Made by a program: the position numbers and the translations under genes. The notes beneath the pieces are model-generated. The model was not told the origin of the DNA. It saw only the letters and a program-made list of their open reading frames with translations, and made no database searches. Shown in pieces: positions 27,299-35,856 of a stretch of 64,000 nucleotides of DNA. Location: contig NZ_JAKGRW010000024.1 of the NCBI RefSeq assembly GCF_021555175.1, positions 61,014 through 125,013 of the forward strand. Reading direction: 5' to 3'. Source of the stretch: Nocardioides alcanivorans (GTDB lineage Bacteria > Actinomycetota > Actinomycetes > Propionibacteriales > Nocardioidaceae). Position 1 is the stretch's first letter; each line of letters opens with the position of its first letter.

Positions 27299-28315
27299 AC
27301 GGCGGGCCAAGGATTCAGCACCGGCCACTCCCACCAGCGATGCGGCGACGGCGGCCCGAACGGGCACCATGGGTGCCGCTCCCGATTCGACGGTGTTGCG
27401 GAAGGCTTGGAGCATGAGGACAGTTCCTTCGTGGTGACGGCCCACTGGTTGGCCATTGAGCTCGACCCGAGTGGCGCGGCGTGTCTCCTCCACAGCCTCG
27501 CTCTGGTCGACGCTCCAGCCTTCCTTTCTCAAGCGGACGTCCCAGGCCGCCTCGCCGGGTGCGCGCGATGACTCGATCAGGCCCGTGGAACCGCGCACCG
27601 ACAGCCAGCTCCAGTGACTCTCTGACTCGCCCTGGAGAAACCCGTGACGCGTGATGGCCAGCGCACCCGTGGACAGACGGACCGCCATGACCACTGCCGG
27701 TCGCGGATCTGTGTCGTCCACGGGGAAGGCGGAGACCTCTAGTGGCCACGCGCCGGTGAGGTGGAGGATCGGTGAAAGGGTGTGTGTGCAGTAGGCCGCC
27801 GGCGAGATGCGACCGCGCCAAGTGGTGCTGTTGCGGATCAGGGAGTCCACGGTGCTCGGTGCCATGGCGTGTAGGTAGTCGGCCTCGATGAGTTGCACCG
27901 ATCCCACCTCGTCGGCCGCCAGTGCGTCGGCGATCACCCGAACGTGCGGGTGTGCGACGTAGTTCTCGGCGAACGAATAGGTCACATGGGCCCGGTCCGC
28001 AGCTTCGATCAGTGATCGCCCCTCGGCCTCGCTCGTGCAGGCAGCCGACTCAGACAGGACGTGGATGCCCGCGTCGAGAAACGCGATGGCCATCGCTGCG
28101 TGCGCGTCGAAGTCGTTGACCAACGCCACTGCGTCGAGGTCGTAGGACAGCAGATCCTGCCACCGGCTTGTCAGTCGGGCGCCGGGGTGGTCCGAACCAG
28201 CTGACTCCAGCAGATGCTTGTCGTGGTCGCACAGCGCCACGACGTCCATACCGGCCTGGCCGGCCCAGTGGGCCAAGTGTCGCCCCTGGCCCAAGCCGAT
28301 CACCGCCAGTCGCAT
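27260..28315 (-). CDS. Gfo/Idh/MocA-family oxidoreductase
   Basis: A 351-residue protein starting MRLAVIGLGQGRHLAHWAGQ, the Rossmann GxGxxG-type dinucleotide site, then MDVVALCDHDKHLLES and VLSESAACTSEAEGRSLIEA (the usual 'EKP' is replaced by ESA). The C-terminal domain carries EADYLHAMAP and GRISPAAYCTHTLSPILHL, the substrate-binding sheet. ATG 28315 follows AAAGGTGAGG. The family oxidises or reduces sugars and related polyols with NAD(P); the substrate here is unknown. The next gene upstream lies eight bases away on the same strand. Confidence 0.82.
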   Translation of the reverse strand: MRLAVIGLGQGRHLAHWAGQAGMDVVALCDHDKHLLESAGSDHPGARLTSRWQDLLSYDLDAVALVNDFDAHAAMAIAFLDAGIHVLSESAACTSEAEGRSLIEAADRAHVTYSFAENYVAHPHVRVIADALAADEVGSVQLIEADYLHAMAPSTVDSLIRNSTTWRGRISPAAYCTHTLSPILHLTGAWPLEVSAFPVDDTDPRPAVVMAVRLSTGALAITRHGFLQGESESHWSWLSVRGSTGLIESSRAPGEAAWDVRLRKEGWSVDQSEAVEETRRATRVELNGQPVGRHHEGTVLMLQAFRNTVESGAAPMVPVRAAVAASLVGVAGAESLARRSSLVAVPDVREQ

Positions 28316-28322
28316 GGTCGCC

Positions 28323-29291
28323 TCACCTTTCACCGCGGGGCGCTCCGAGCGTCACGTGACTCTCGGAGCCGTCCCGAGCGGAGTGCTCGATAGCTTTGTC
28401 GAAATCCGTCGTGCTGGTGTCGAGAATCCTCTGTCGCAACACGAGCAGGCCGTACCCGCAGCTCGCTGGCGTGGCAAGCACGGTGATGAGGGCGATCGCT
28501 GGCGTCGGGTCTCCGCCGTTGGCGAGGAGCAGTTGGGTCGGACCTTGAAGAGCGGCGGTCGTGCACCCCACCCACGTGACGAGCCAGGCCGTACGTGGCC
28601 ATTGCGTCATCGCACCGAGGATCGGTGCCATCAGCCCGGCGATGCACAGCAGACCAGTCACCACGAGGGCGGTCCTTTGGGACGGAGTGTCCATGGCCTG
28701 GGGGCCGGCCTCCCCAGGCCCGAACAAGCCCCACCACACCATGGCTGTGCCGAACGGCAGCATGCCCAGGGCTCCGACGGTGATGGTCCGGGCACTGGGA
28801 AAGCGCGGAGGGGCAGCGAGGACGCGTTCCCAACGAATCAGCGCGTATTGCCACGCAAGCACCGCGATCGCGATCGCCAGAAGTCCGAAGCCGCCGTACG
28901 CCAAGGCGAACACCCAGGGGGACATGTTGTCCATCCCACTGGTGTGCACATCTGCCCGGACCGCGAACTGGATGAGGCTTCCGAGAGGTAGGCCGAGAAG
29001 GATCGGAGCCAGGAGGCCGGTGGCGCCACCCGCGAGGCACAGCACGATCCATGCAGGAGCCCGCAGACCCCACGGCCGGGTCAGGGCCACCGCCAGGCCG
29101 ACGGCCAGCAGCTCCAGGAGCATGGTGACGATGTTGCCGACGACCATACGGGTGCTCTGGACCTCTGCCACCGCTGCAGGCTCGCTCATCCCGATGGTGG
29201 AGCCACTGAGCCACAGCAACTTCAACACCATGTAGGGAACGACCGCAACGGCGACGAGCCCGAGAGCGATCGGCTGAATCTGTGGACGCAT
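28323..29291 (-). CDS. Multi-pass membrane protein of unknown function
   Basis: A 322-residue protein with about eight hydrophobic segments, for example LGLVAVAVVPYMVLKLLWLS, FALAYGGFGLLAIAIAVLAW and TALVVTGLLCIAGLMAPIL, and a charged C-terminal tail. No family motif is recognised. It lies divergent from a TetR gene whose putative operator (29314-29327) is 23 bases from its start, so it is the probable target of that regulator. It may be co-transcribed with the Gfo/Idh gene. Confidence 0.7.
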   Translation of the reverse strand: MRPQIQPIALGLVAVAVVPYMVLKLLWLSGSTIGMSEPAAVAEVQSTRMVVGNIVTMLLELLAVGLAVALTRPWGLRAPAWIVLCLAGGATGLLAPILLGLPLGSLIQFAVRADVHTSGMDNMSPWVFALAYGGFGLLAIAIAVLAWQYALIRWERVLAAPPRFPSARTITVGALGMLPFGTAMVWWGLFGPGEAGPQAMDTPSQRTALVVTGLLCIAGLMAPILGAMTQWPRTAWLVTWVGCTTAALQGPTQLLLANGGDPTPAIALITVLATPASCGYGLLVLRQRILDTSTTDFDKAIEHSARDGSESHVTLGAPRGER

Positions 29292-29313
29292 GCGCTTTCC
29301 TTGAATAGAGATG

Positions 29314-29327
29314 GCTATCTAGATGGC
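29314..29327. promoter_or_regulatory. Operator-like palindrome between membrane protein and TetR gene
   Basis: GCTATCTAGATGGC is a 14-base inverted repeat with one mismatched pair, centred on TCTAGA, in the 64-base divergent gap. Size and location fit a TetR-family operator controlling both genes. Confidence 0.5.
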
Positions 29328-29355
29328 AGTCTCTACCCTGCGATAGTCTGCGTGC

Positions 29356-29937
29356 ATGGTCAAGCCCGCCCGGTTCACTACCGACCAAGTGCTCGATGCG
29401 GCGACTGCCGCAGTGCACCGGCATTGGAGAGCTGCGACCGTTGCGCACGTCACGACGCTGCTGGACGCCCCGTCCGGCTCGATCTACCACCGATTCGCGT
29501 CGCGCGACGCGCTCTTTGCCTCAGCCTGGATCCGCGCAGTCCGGCGCTATCACGCCCAGTTCGATGAGATCCGCGAAGTTCGTGACCCGATCGAGGCGAT
29601 CGTCGAGACCGGCATGCTCATTCCGCACTTTTGTCGTCAGCATCCACAGGACGCGCGGATGCTGACAGTGTTTCGCTACCGCGACCTTGTGGCCGACCCG
29701 CCCGCAGGGCTCTTGGATGACCTCCGCGACCTCAACGCACCTGTGGCCCAGTTGCTGTCCTATCTTGCCGAACGCCGCTATGGCCGGGTGAGCCAACGTG
29801 GCCTCGACCTGGTTGCACTTGCTGCTCGAGACACCCCGCTCGGGATGGTGCGGAGTCTCATCGGTGAACCGATTCCGGAGTGGCTGGACGAGCCGGTGCG
29901 AACAGCATGCAAGGCGATCGCCCGACTTGAGGACTGA
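29356..29937 (+). CDS. TetR-family transcriptional regulator
   Basis: A 193-residue protein with an N-terminal TetR helix-turn-helix: FTTDQVLDAATAAVHRHWRA, VAHVTTLLDAPSGSIYHRFA, SRDALFASAWIRAVRRYHAQ. The ligand domain is helical and of normal length. It is divergent from the eight-helix membrane protein and probably represses it through the palindrome in the shared promoter gap. Confidence 0.87.
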   Translation: MVKPARFTTDQVLDAATAAVHRHWRAATVAHVTTLLDAPSGSIYHRFASRDALFASAWIRAVRRYHAQFDEIREVRDPIEAIVETGMLIPHFCRQHPQDARMLTVFRYRDLVADPPAGLLDDLRDLNAPVAQLLSYLAERRYGRVSQRGLDLVALAARDTPLGMVRSLIGEPIPEWLDEPVRTACKAIARLED

Positions 29938-30074
29938 TGATCAGCTCCCGGCGATGCCCGCCCCAAGAACTGGCCGCCGTACCTCGAGTCGCGTATCGGC
30001 CCTCCAACGAGCACGAGAGGGCGGCCACCCGGCTGCCCGGGGGCGGCGAGCGTCTTGAAACGGGGTGATAGCAA

Positions 30075-30650
30075 TTGCCGGATGCGGACCAGTCCCATCG
30101 GCTCGATCATCGGCGCAGCCGGGGACTGACGTTCGTTGTCGTCAATGCCGGTGCCGTTCCAGCCTCCCTTGTCTGGCGCGTCGCGGCGGTCGTCGGTTTC
30201 GTCGTCATAGCGTCGTGGGGCATGTTCCGCGGACCAGAGGTCGGCCAAGCGCCACCAAGCCGCAGCGCGAGGCGGACCTACGTGATCAGCGTCATTGCCA
30301 TGGCTGTGGCCATTCCCGTGGGAGCGGCGATCATCACCAACGTGTTCTCCAAGCCGACCGTCGTCCTCCCTTGGGTCGTCTTCGTTGTCGGGGCGCACTT
30401 CCTGCCATTCGCCCGGGCGTTCCAACTGCCAGTCTTCCGCTGGCTCGCGGTGAGCCTGATTGCCGTCGCGGTCATCGGTGCGGCCGTCACGTTGGCGTCC
30501 GAGAGCAGGACTGCTGCCGGCTGGACCGGAGTCGCCGCAGGATTCGCGCTGCTTGTCTTCTCCGCGATCGGGAACTTGCGCGTCGCTGTTGCCGGAGAGG
30601 TTCGGGCACCCGCGGAGCAGGTGCGGCACCCACCTTCGACCACGTGCTGA
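30075..30650 (+). CDS. Small multi-pass membrane protein of unknown function
   Basis: About 191 residues from a TTG at 30075 (MPDADQSHRLDHRRSRGLTF). Five hydrophobic segments include VWRVAAVVGFVVIASWGMF, YVISVIAMAVAIPVGAAIIT and WVVFVVGAHFLPFARAFQL. The motif GAHFLPFARAF recurs in uncharacterised actinobacterial membrane proteins, to my recollection. The start is uncertain; no strong ribosome site is visible. It converges with the next gene. Confidence 0.6.
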   Translation: MPDADQSHRLDHRRSRGLTFVVVNAGAVPASLVWRVAAVVGFVVIASWGMFRGPEVGQAPPSRSARRTYVISVIAMAVAIPVGAAIITNVFSKPTVVLPWVVFVVGAHFLPFARAFQLPVFRWLAVSLIAVAVIGAAVTLASESRTAAGWTGVAAGFALLVFSAIGNLRVAVAGEVRAPAEQVRHPPSTTC

Positions 30651-30709
30651 ACGACATGGTGGTGGTCACGGTGGGCTCATCGGATGCAGATGGACGGTGT
30701 GCGTTGGAC

Positions 30710-31708
30710 TCATCTCTTCCCGCTGGCCAGGGCATCCACTGCTCCGGTGTCCATGCGGCGCGTTCGACGGTGCATCGCCCAGCCGAGCAGCAGGATCAGC
30801 GCCAGATAGGTGGCGTTCTGGGTGATCTTCTCCGGCCACGTCGTGTCCTGGGGGAGTGGCGCCAGGAAACCGGTGACGGTGCGGGTCAGGAGTGCGCCAA
30901 GGGTGAGCGCTGCGAGGTGACGCTGCGTCCAGCCGGGTGAGCCCGACCACCGGGCGACCAAGAGCAGTCCGAGGCTCAGTGTGACCGCGAATACCGCCAG
31001 CCCGATGAGAGACAGTGGCACGAAGTCCAGCACCGCCATGCCCACGACGCCGACCGCAAGGCAGACCGCCAGTGGCGGAGTGCGGCGCGCGCGGCCTGGG
31101 TCAAGCGGTCGGCCAAGCGGCGTGAACGCGAGGACGACGAGAGTCGCGATGATGACGGACGAGACGACGTAGTCGGCAGGGCCGGCGTCGATCGCGTAAC
31201 TCGTGGCTTGGTCGTGATGGATCACCGCGGCCATCCCGATGAACGCCAGCCCGGTGATGACCAGGCCGAGCTTCCCGAGCCAGGGGCCCGGATGCCGGGC
31301 GAGTGTCTCGCCGACTACGACCGGTGCCGTCACGCTCATCAACACGTGTCCGGCCACCCACGTGATCGCGGCGTACCAACCGATCCCGCCCAGCGAAACC
31401 GCGGAGACGATGGTGCCCCAGTCGTCGATGTCGTCGCGAACCGGTGTGAAGAGGGACAGGTCGATGATCGTCGGCATGGCCACACCGAAGGCCGCCGCCA
31501 GCAGCAACCGGCCGCGCCACCCACGACCGGTGCGGACCGAGACCTCGCGAATCAGCAACGCCATCCCGCCGTACAGCGGGGCGAAGAAGAGATCCACGAA
31601 GACCAGTCCGCCGATACCGCCCAGATCGCCGAGGTAGGCCTGCAGCAGCTCTGCGGTGACGGGCGCAAGCAGGAGGATCGTGAGGACTCCGATGACTTTT
31701 CCACGCAT
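30710..31708 (-). CDS. Multi-pass membrane protein of unknown function
   Basis: A 332-residue protein with about ten hydrophobic segments. Conserved-looking features are TAELLQAYLGD, LLIREVSVRTGRGWRGRLLL and GVAMPTIIDLSLF, which resemble a family of uncharacterised actinobacterial integral membrane proteins with a buried Glu-Leu and Arg-Glu pair. The start at ATG 31708 (MRGKVIGVLTILLLAPVTAE) is chosen because a hydrophobic helix begins immediately after it; a longer frame adds only Pro/Ser-rich sequence. Confidence 0.68.
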   Translation of the reverse strand: MRGKVIGVLTILLLAPVTAELLQAYLGDLGGIGGLVFVDLFFAPLYGGMALLIREVSVRTGRGWRGRLLLAAAFGVAMPTIIDLSLFTPVRDDIDDWGTIVSAVSLGGIGWYAAITWVAGHVLMSVTAPVVVGETLARHPGPWLGKLGLVITGLAFIGMAAVIHHDQATSYAIDAGPADYVVSSVIIATLVVLAFTPLGRPLDPGRARRTPPLAVCLAVGVVGMAVLDFVPLSLIGLAVFAVTLSLGLLLVARWSGSPGWTQRHLAALTLGALLTRTVTGFLAPLPQDTTWPEKITQNATYLALILLLGWAMHRRTRRMDTGAVDALASGKR

Positions 31709-31796
31709 GGCTCTGACGCTAGGTGAGGTGCTCGCGGGACCGCATCCGTCCGGAGTATCGGACACGGCATACCAAGGTCGCGCTTGAGGTTCGGGG

Positions 31797-32165
31797 CTAC
31801 GCCCATCCCAACTCACGCAGACGCGCCTCGGACAGCCCCATCGCATGCCCGATCTCGTGGACCAGCACGGTACGGACCCGAGCGGGCACCTCTTCTACGG
31901 TGGTGCAGGCCTTGACGATCGGTGCTCGGAAGAGGGTGATCGTGTCCGGCAGTGTGCCAGGGGTGCGCCCGTAGTGGCTGGTGCGAGGAATGCCGCGGTA
32001 GAGGCCCAGCAGCAGGACTCCGGGACGGCGTTCGGACTCGGCCTGCTCGTCCTCGACAAGGACCGCGATTTCGGAGACCACTGCTTGCACCCAGGTCGGC
32101 AACGAGTCGAGCGCGTCGACGACCATTGCCTCGAATGCGTCGCGCGTGACCATGGCGGGGTCCAT
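31797..32165 (-). CDS. Zincin-like metallopeptidase family protein
   Basis: A 122-residue protein of the small bacterial zincin family. VLVHEIGHAMGLSEARLREL supplies HExxHxxG and a following Glu, while LGLYRGIPRTSHYGRTPGTL and ITLFRAPI match the family core. The ATG at 32165 (MDPAMVTRDAFEAMVVDALD) is preferred to an upstream in-frame start. Proteins of this type are common in actinobacteria; their substrate is unknown. Confidence 0.85.
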   Translation of the reverse strand: MDPAMVTRDAFEAMVVDALDSLPTWVQAVVSEIAVLVEDEQAESERRPGVLLLGLYRGIPRTSHYGRTPGTLPDTITLFRAPIVKACTTVEEVPARVRTVLVHEIGHAMGLSEARLRELGWA

Positions 32166-32321
32166 GGATCGAGTATGCGCGCATCTTGGCTGGACCCGCA
32201 CCGAGTCAGGTGGGCACGGGCGGGCTGAATGAGTTGACCCAGGTGAGGTTCGGCGCGTCCGGTTTGCGGTGAAGTGACGCGGTCAGTGTGAAGGTGCGTC
32301 CGATTCTGAGACACTGTGAGC

Positions 32322-32627
32322 ATGTCCGCCCTGATGCTTCGGAACCGTGAGGCGATCGCGCGCGCCTGTGAACGGTACGGGGTGGCGCGTCTGCGCGCCT
32401 TCGGCTCTGCGGTCACCGACCAGTTCGACCCTGAGCGCAGTGATGTCGACTTCCTTGTTGACTTTCTCCCCGAGGTCGATGATCTGTTGGGCAACTACCT
32501 TGCGCTGAAGGAAGACCTGGAGGCGATCACAGGGCGCAGCGTCGATCTGGTCATGTCCGACGCCGTCGAGAACCCCTACTTCGCGGCATCGGCTCTCCGC
32601 TCGGCCAAGGACGTTTATGCAGCCTGA
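32322..32627 (+). CDS. mntA: MNT-type nucleotidyltransferase antitoxin (MntA-like)
   Basis: A 101-residue minimal nucleotidyltransferase. RLRAFGSAVTDQFDPERSDV gives the GS(x)nD signature, VDFLVDF supplies the second Asp, and GRSVDLVMSDAV supplies the third acidic strand. In HepT-MntA modules this enzyme adds AMP to a Tyr of the HepT toxin. It overlaps the downstream hepT frame by 11 bases. The start at ATG 32322 fits the family; a GTG lies two codons upstream. Confidence 0.87.
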   Translation: MSALMLRNREAIARACERYGVARLRAFGSAVTDQFDPERSDVDFLVDFLPEVDDLLGNYLALKEDLEAITGRSVDLVMSDAVENPYFAASALRSAKDVYAA

Positions 32628-32979
32628 CTCGGCCGCGCTCCTGTGGGACGCTGCGACCGCAGTGAGACGCATTCAAGGATTCGTTGTAGCCAAGTCGTGG
32701 GACGACTACAGCAACGATCTCCTCCTTCGCTCGGGTGTCGAGCGGCAGTTCGAGATCGCGGGCGAAGCGATGAACAGGCTTTGACGCGTCGATTCGGAGA
32801 CCGCTGACCTCGTCCCCAACGTGCACAAGCTCATCGGGATGCGCAACGTCCTCATTCATGGCTATGCGCAGGTGAACAACCTCACGGTCTGGCGTACGGC
32901 CACACAGCACCTCGACGACGTGCTCTCCGTAGTCGAAGCGCTGCTTGCAGCGACTGAGCAACCAGACCCACCAGCCTGA
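32617..32979 (+). pseudogene. hepT: HepT-like HEPN toxin with an in-frame TGA
   Basis: The 120-codon frame encodes a textbook HepT: SDLLLRSGVERQFEIAGEAM-type helices (here SNDLLLRSGVERQFEIAGEA), MNRL, then a TGA at 32782-32784, then RVDSETADLVPNVHKLIGMR and the active-site motif RNVLIHGY (RX4HXY). The frame is unchanged across the TGA, so this is a substitution, not an indel; family members usually have Arg or similar there, and CGA to TGA would explain it. Truncation at codon 56 would remove the RNase motif. It overlaps mntA. It is either an inactivated toxin, a sequence error, or read-through. Confidence 0.75.
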
Positions 32980-33035
32980 CCCAGGCAGGGCGTTTCGCGG
33001 CGATATGGGCTAGGCCAGGTGGCTACCCGTTCAAG

Positions 33036-33842
33036 TCAGGCTATCGAGAACGCCCCGCTGACACCGAACTGCACCAGCGTTGCGGCGAAGTGGACCGCAG
33101 CCTTTGCCTCCTCGGGCGTCTCATCACGCGTTAGGTTGACCCCTCCGTGACGGGAGGTCTGGCCCTCCCACAGCATCCTCATCATGGAGAGCATGGTCTC
33201 GACCCCGCCGACAGAACCGCCAGCGATGACGAACTCCCACTTAGCGGGCTTCGCTGCGACGTCGCGGATCATGGTGCCGAGAGTCTGCTTGTCATTTTGT
33301 GGCGACACACTCTGAGCGAGGGCGGCCTCGACGGCCTTAATCGACTCGCTGTAGGACTTCACGGGATCTGCCTCGCGGCCATACGCCTCATTCCACGCGT
33401 TTGTGAGGTGACCTCCCGCCGATTCCGTGGCCGCCGCGATTACCGCTTCGACCTGGGCCTTCACCTCCGGCTCGACCCGCATCTCGAGCCGCTTGGCTTC
33501 CGACGAAACGGCGTAGGCCGAGTTGGCCAGTCTCAGCATCTCCTCGAGCGCCAGCGCGGATGAGATGTGCACCGACGGTAAGAGGTACTCGACAACCCGC
33601 AGGTGCTCCTCGGGCTGCTGACACTTCTTGAGGATGTACATGCGCATGTCGGCGTCCTTGGTGGAGTTCGACGCTACCTTGGGAGCTTGGGCATAGTCGT
33701 ATCGCATGTGGTTCGCGATGGCGCGAATCCTCTCTATGCCGTTGGCATCTCGACTGTTTAGGTATCCAGCCGTCCACTGCGTGAGCTGGTGCGATAGGTG
33801 GCGCGGTACGTCTTCGTACAGCGGCTCGAGCTCACGGGACAT
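33036..33842 (-). CDS. HEPN-like abortive-infection-type protein
   Basis: About 268 residues from ATG 33842 (an alternative start at 33899 adds 19). The C-terminal half shows LTNAWNEAYGREADPVKSYS, ESIKAVEAALAQSVSPQN, KQTLGTMIRD and MRMLWEGQTSRHGG, ending in helices EEAKAAVHFAATLVQFGVSG. This pattern recurs in helical proteins of the AbiJ/HEPN-like group found in defence loci (recognition from memory, not searched). The N-terminal half is helical and unassigned. It is transcribed divergently from the SIR2 gene, with about 200 bases between them. Confidence 0.55.
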   Translation of the reverse strand: MSRELEPLYEDVPRHLSHQLTQWTAGYLNSRDANGIERIRAIANHMRYDYAQAPKVASNSTKDADMRMYILKKCQQPEEHLRVVEYLLPSVHISSALALEEMLRLANSAYAVSSEAKRLEMRVEPEVKAQVEAVIAAATESAGGHLTNAWNEAYGREADPVKSYSESIKAVEAALAQSVSPQNDKQTLGTMIRDVAAKPAKWEFVIAGGSVGGVETMLSMMRMLWEGQTSRHGGVNLTRDETPEEAKAAVHFAATLVQFGVSGAFSIA

Positions 33843-34049
33843 CGCGTGTTCGCCAGGTCGGAAGGGCACGGGTGCAACCCTAGAGCTGACTGCCGACACG
33901 ATGCGGACTTACGCGGCGAAGTGACGCGGGTGTGCCGCAGGTCGATTGCGCCGGGCTCGGCGCCTCGGCCCGTCGTGGTCACCGTTTCCCAGCCTCCACT
34001 TGCGCGTGCGGCGGGTCAGACGGCTGCGCCAACTAACTAACGGCACGAT

Positions 34050-35204
34050 ATGTGCGTGTTTGTTTTCATCTTCGGAGCAGGGGCCTCATTCGACAGCGAT
34101 CCTCGGAGGCGCTACTCATCCGATGAGCATGACGAGTATATGCAAGACGGAGGGTGGTGACCTCCACTGGCAACGAGTCTGTTCGAGCCGTCAAGCGACG
34201 AGGCGAAGGAGTGCGCGCGGGAGTTTGTCCGCGCCACTCCGCTCCTTATGCATCTCAGGAACGCGGCAGCGGCAGGAGAAGACATTGAGGAGGTTCTGGA
34301 GGCATACCAGGAGGAGAAGCGCGCATTCAGCGCATTGCATCCTCAACTGACGGCTCTGCGGGCGTACCTGTCAAGCCTCCTTACTCAACTCCCGAATCGT
34401 TGGCACGAGGACGCGGTGGGTCAGACGAACTATGTGTCCCTTCTAAACGAGTTGGCGGCCTCGCTCGAATCCAGCGGTCAAGCCGCGAGCCTCGTTACTT
34501 TCAACTACGACCGATTGCTGGAGTACGCCGTGCAAGACGTCTACGGCAAGCGATTCAGGGAGATCGAAGACTACATCTCGCCGGTAGACCTTCGGCTGTA
34601 CAAGCCACACGGATCAGTCAACTGGAGCCAAGCGGCGAAGCTTCCTTCGAATGCTTGGCTGGGAGACCAAGATCCTGAGGATGTGCTTCACCTGCTCATT
34701 GAGCAAGCTGGCAGTCTTCAGTGGCTGCCCGATGAGTATCGGGTCGACGATCCCGATGATGGCGATCCGTATAGAGACGTCCAGAACCAGATGTACTGGC
34801 TGCCGGCGTTGGCGGCACCCGCCAGACACAAGGCAGGCTTCTCATGCCCCCAGTCTCATCTCGATGCCCTCGCGAAAGACCTTAGCGAGGTCGATACCGT
34901 TGTCGCCATTGGCTGGCGCGGCCGGGAGAAGCACTTCTTGGACCTACTCGCAACAAGCCTGCCGGGCGAGTGTCGGTTGTTCGTTGTGTCCGAAAGTGAG
35001 ACCTCTGCTATGGCGACTGTCGATGAGTTGTGGTCGACGCGGAAGTTCTCCCGCTATGCGATCTCGGCGGATGGGTTCTCGGGGTTCGCCAGCCCCCGAA
35101 TTGGTATGCCCGCGACGGTGGCTGGAATGTCCGCTCCAACTGCGACCGACTTACTCAGTGGCAGTCAAGCCGTTCCATGGATCGTTCGCTCGGCACACAA
35201 GTAG
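34050..35204 (+). pseudogene. SIR2-like domain protein with an in-frame TGA after codon 36
   Basis: A 384-codon frame. It opens MCVFVFIFGAGASFDSDPRR, whose GAGAS is the nucleotide-binding start of SIR2-like domains. After EYMQDGGW a TGA stands at 34158-34160, and the same frame continues PPLATSLFEPSS. Further SIR2_2 landmarks are SLVTFNYDRLLEYAVQDVYG, RLYKPHGSVNWSQAA and VDTVVAIGWRGREKHFLDLL. SIR2-like defence proteins hydrolyse NAD on phage infection. Related proteins often have Arg before PPLA, so CGA to TGA is likely. A downstream ATG at 34248 could give an N-terminally truncated product lacking the GAGAS motif. Confidence 0.72.
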
Positions 35205-35244
35205 GACCATGTGGAGGTCAGCTCTTGCTGCTCCGGTTCGTGGT

Positions 35245-35468
35245 TCATGAATGCAGTGGCATGCCCTTCTGGACGAAGGGTTGATGTGTCAGCGACCAAC
35301 TGCCGTCGGCAGCAAAAGTGGCGGCCTTGGCGCGATCGCGCTCGAGCAACTCGAAGGGGGATGCCGCCTTCGAGTGCGATCACCGTCGACAACACCGCAG
35401 GTCGATAAGCCCTCTCAGCAGCCTGTTCATCGAGGCTTCCTAGTACTTGGGGCCGCTGGGTGATCGAC
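35245..35468 (-). other. Possible remnant of a small coding region (frameshifted)
   Basis: On the minus strand two frames join into a protein-like segment if one C is removed from the run at 35356-35360: EQAAERAYRPAVLSTVIALE, then GGIPFELLERDRAKAATFAA and DGSWSLTHQPFVQKGMPLHS, ending at TGA 35245. The composition looks coding. I recognise no family and cannot place a start. It may be a decayed gene at the edge of the island. Confidence 0.3.
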
Positions 35469-35524
35469 GGAGGTGACGAGGACAAGGCCGCGGACTGACC
35501 GACCTCGTCGAAGGGGCCGGGTGG

Positions 35525-35822
35525 GTGAGGCCAGGTTACCGGCCGTGCGCGTTCGCGGGCGCCGGTCATGCGCCGATGGTTGAATACGCACAGGTCGAGG
35601 AGTCGAACATCCCAGAGCCTTACGACGGCTACTGGAAGCTCCGCGACTACGGCGAGGAGGCAGAGCGGGCAGATGCGCTACGCGGTGACATCCATAAGGA
35701 CACCGCGTAGCCGCACCCGCACCGAGACGACGTCCTACATTGGTCACTACTACGTCGAGGCCATGATCGTGAAGAATGGCGTCTGCGTTGCCCAGAGCCG
35801 CCAGGACGTCATCGTCATCTGA
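35525..35822 (+). other. Possible small hypothetical gene, frameshifted
   Basis: One frame gives APMVEYAQVEESNIPEPYDG and RDYGEEAERADALRGDIHKD before a stop at 35708. Another ends in RTETTSYIGHYYVEAMIVKN and GVCVAQSRQDVIVI with a stop at 35820. Both halves look like real protein, and an indel near 35700 would join them into about 98 residues. No family is recognised. It is located just downstream of the recombinase gene on the opposite strand. Confidence 0.3.
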
Positions 35823-35856
35823 GCGCGTCAATCTGGGTGCAAGGGACGCAGGACGT

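Noticed and set aside
32782..34160. Selenocysteine insertion at the two TGA codons
   Set aside because: Neither HepT nor SIR2-like proteins use selenocysteine, no SECIS-like hairpin follows either TGA, and no sel genes are in the window.
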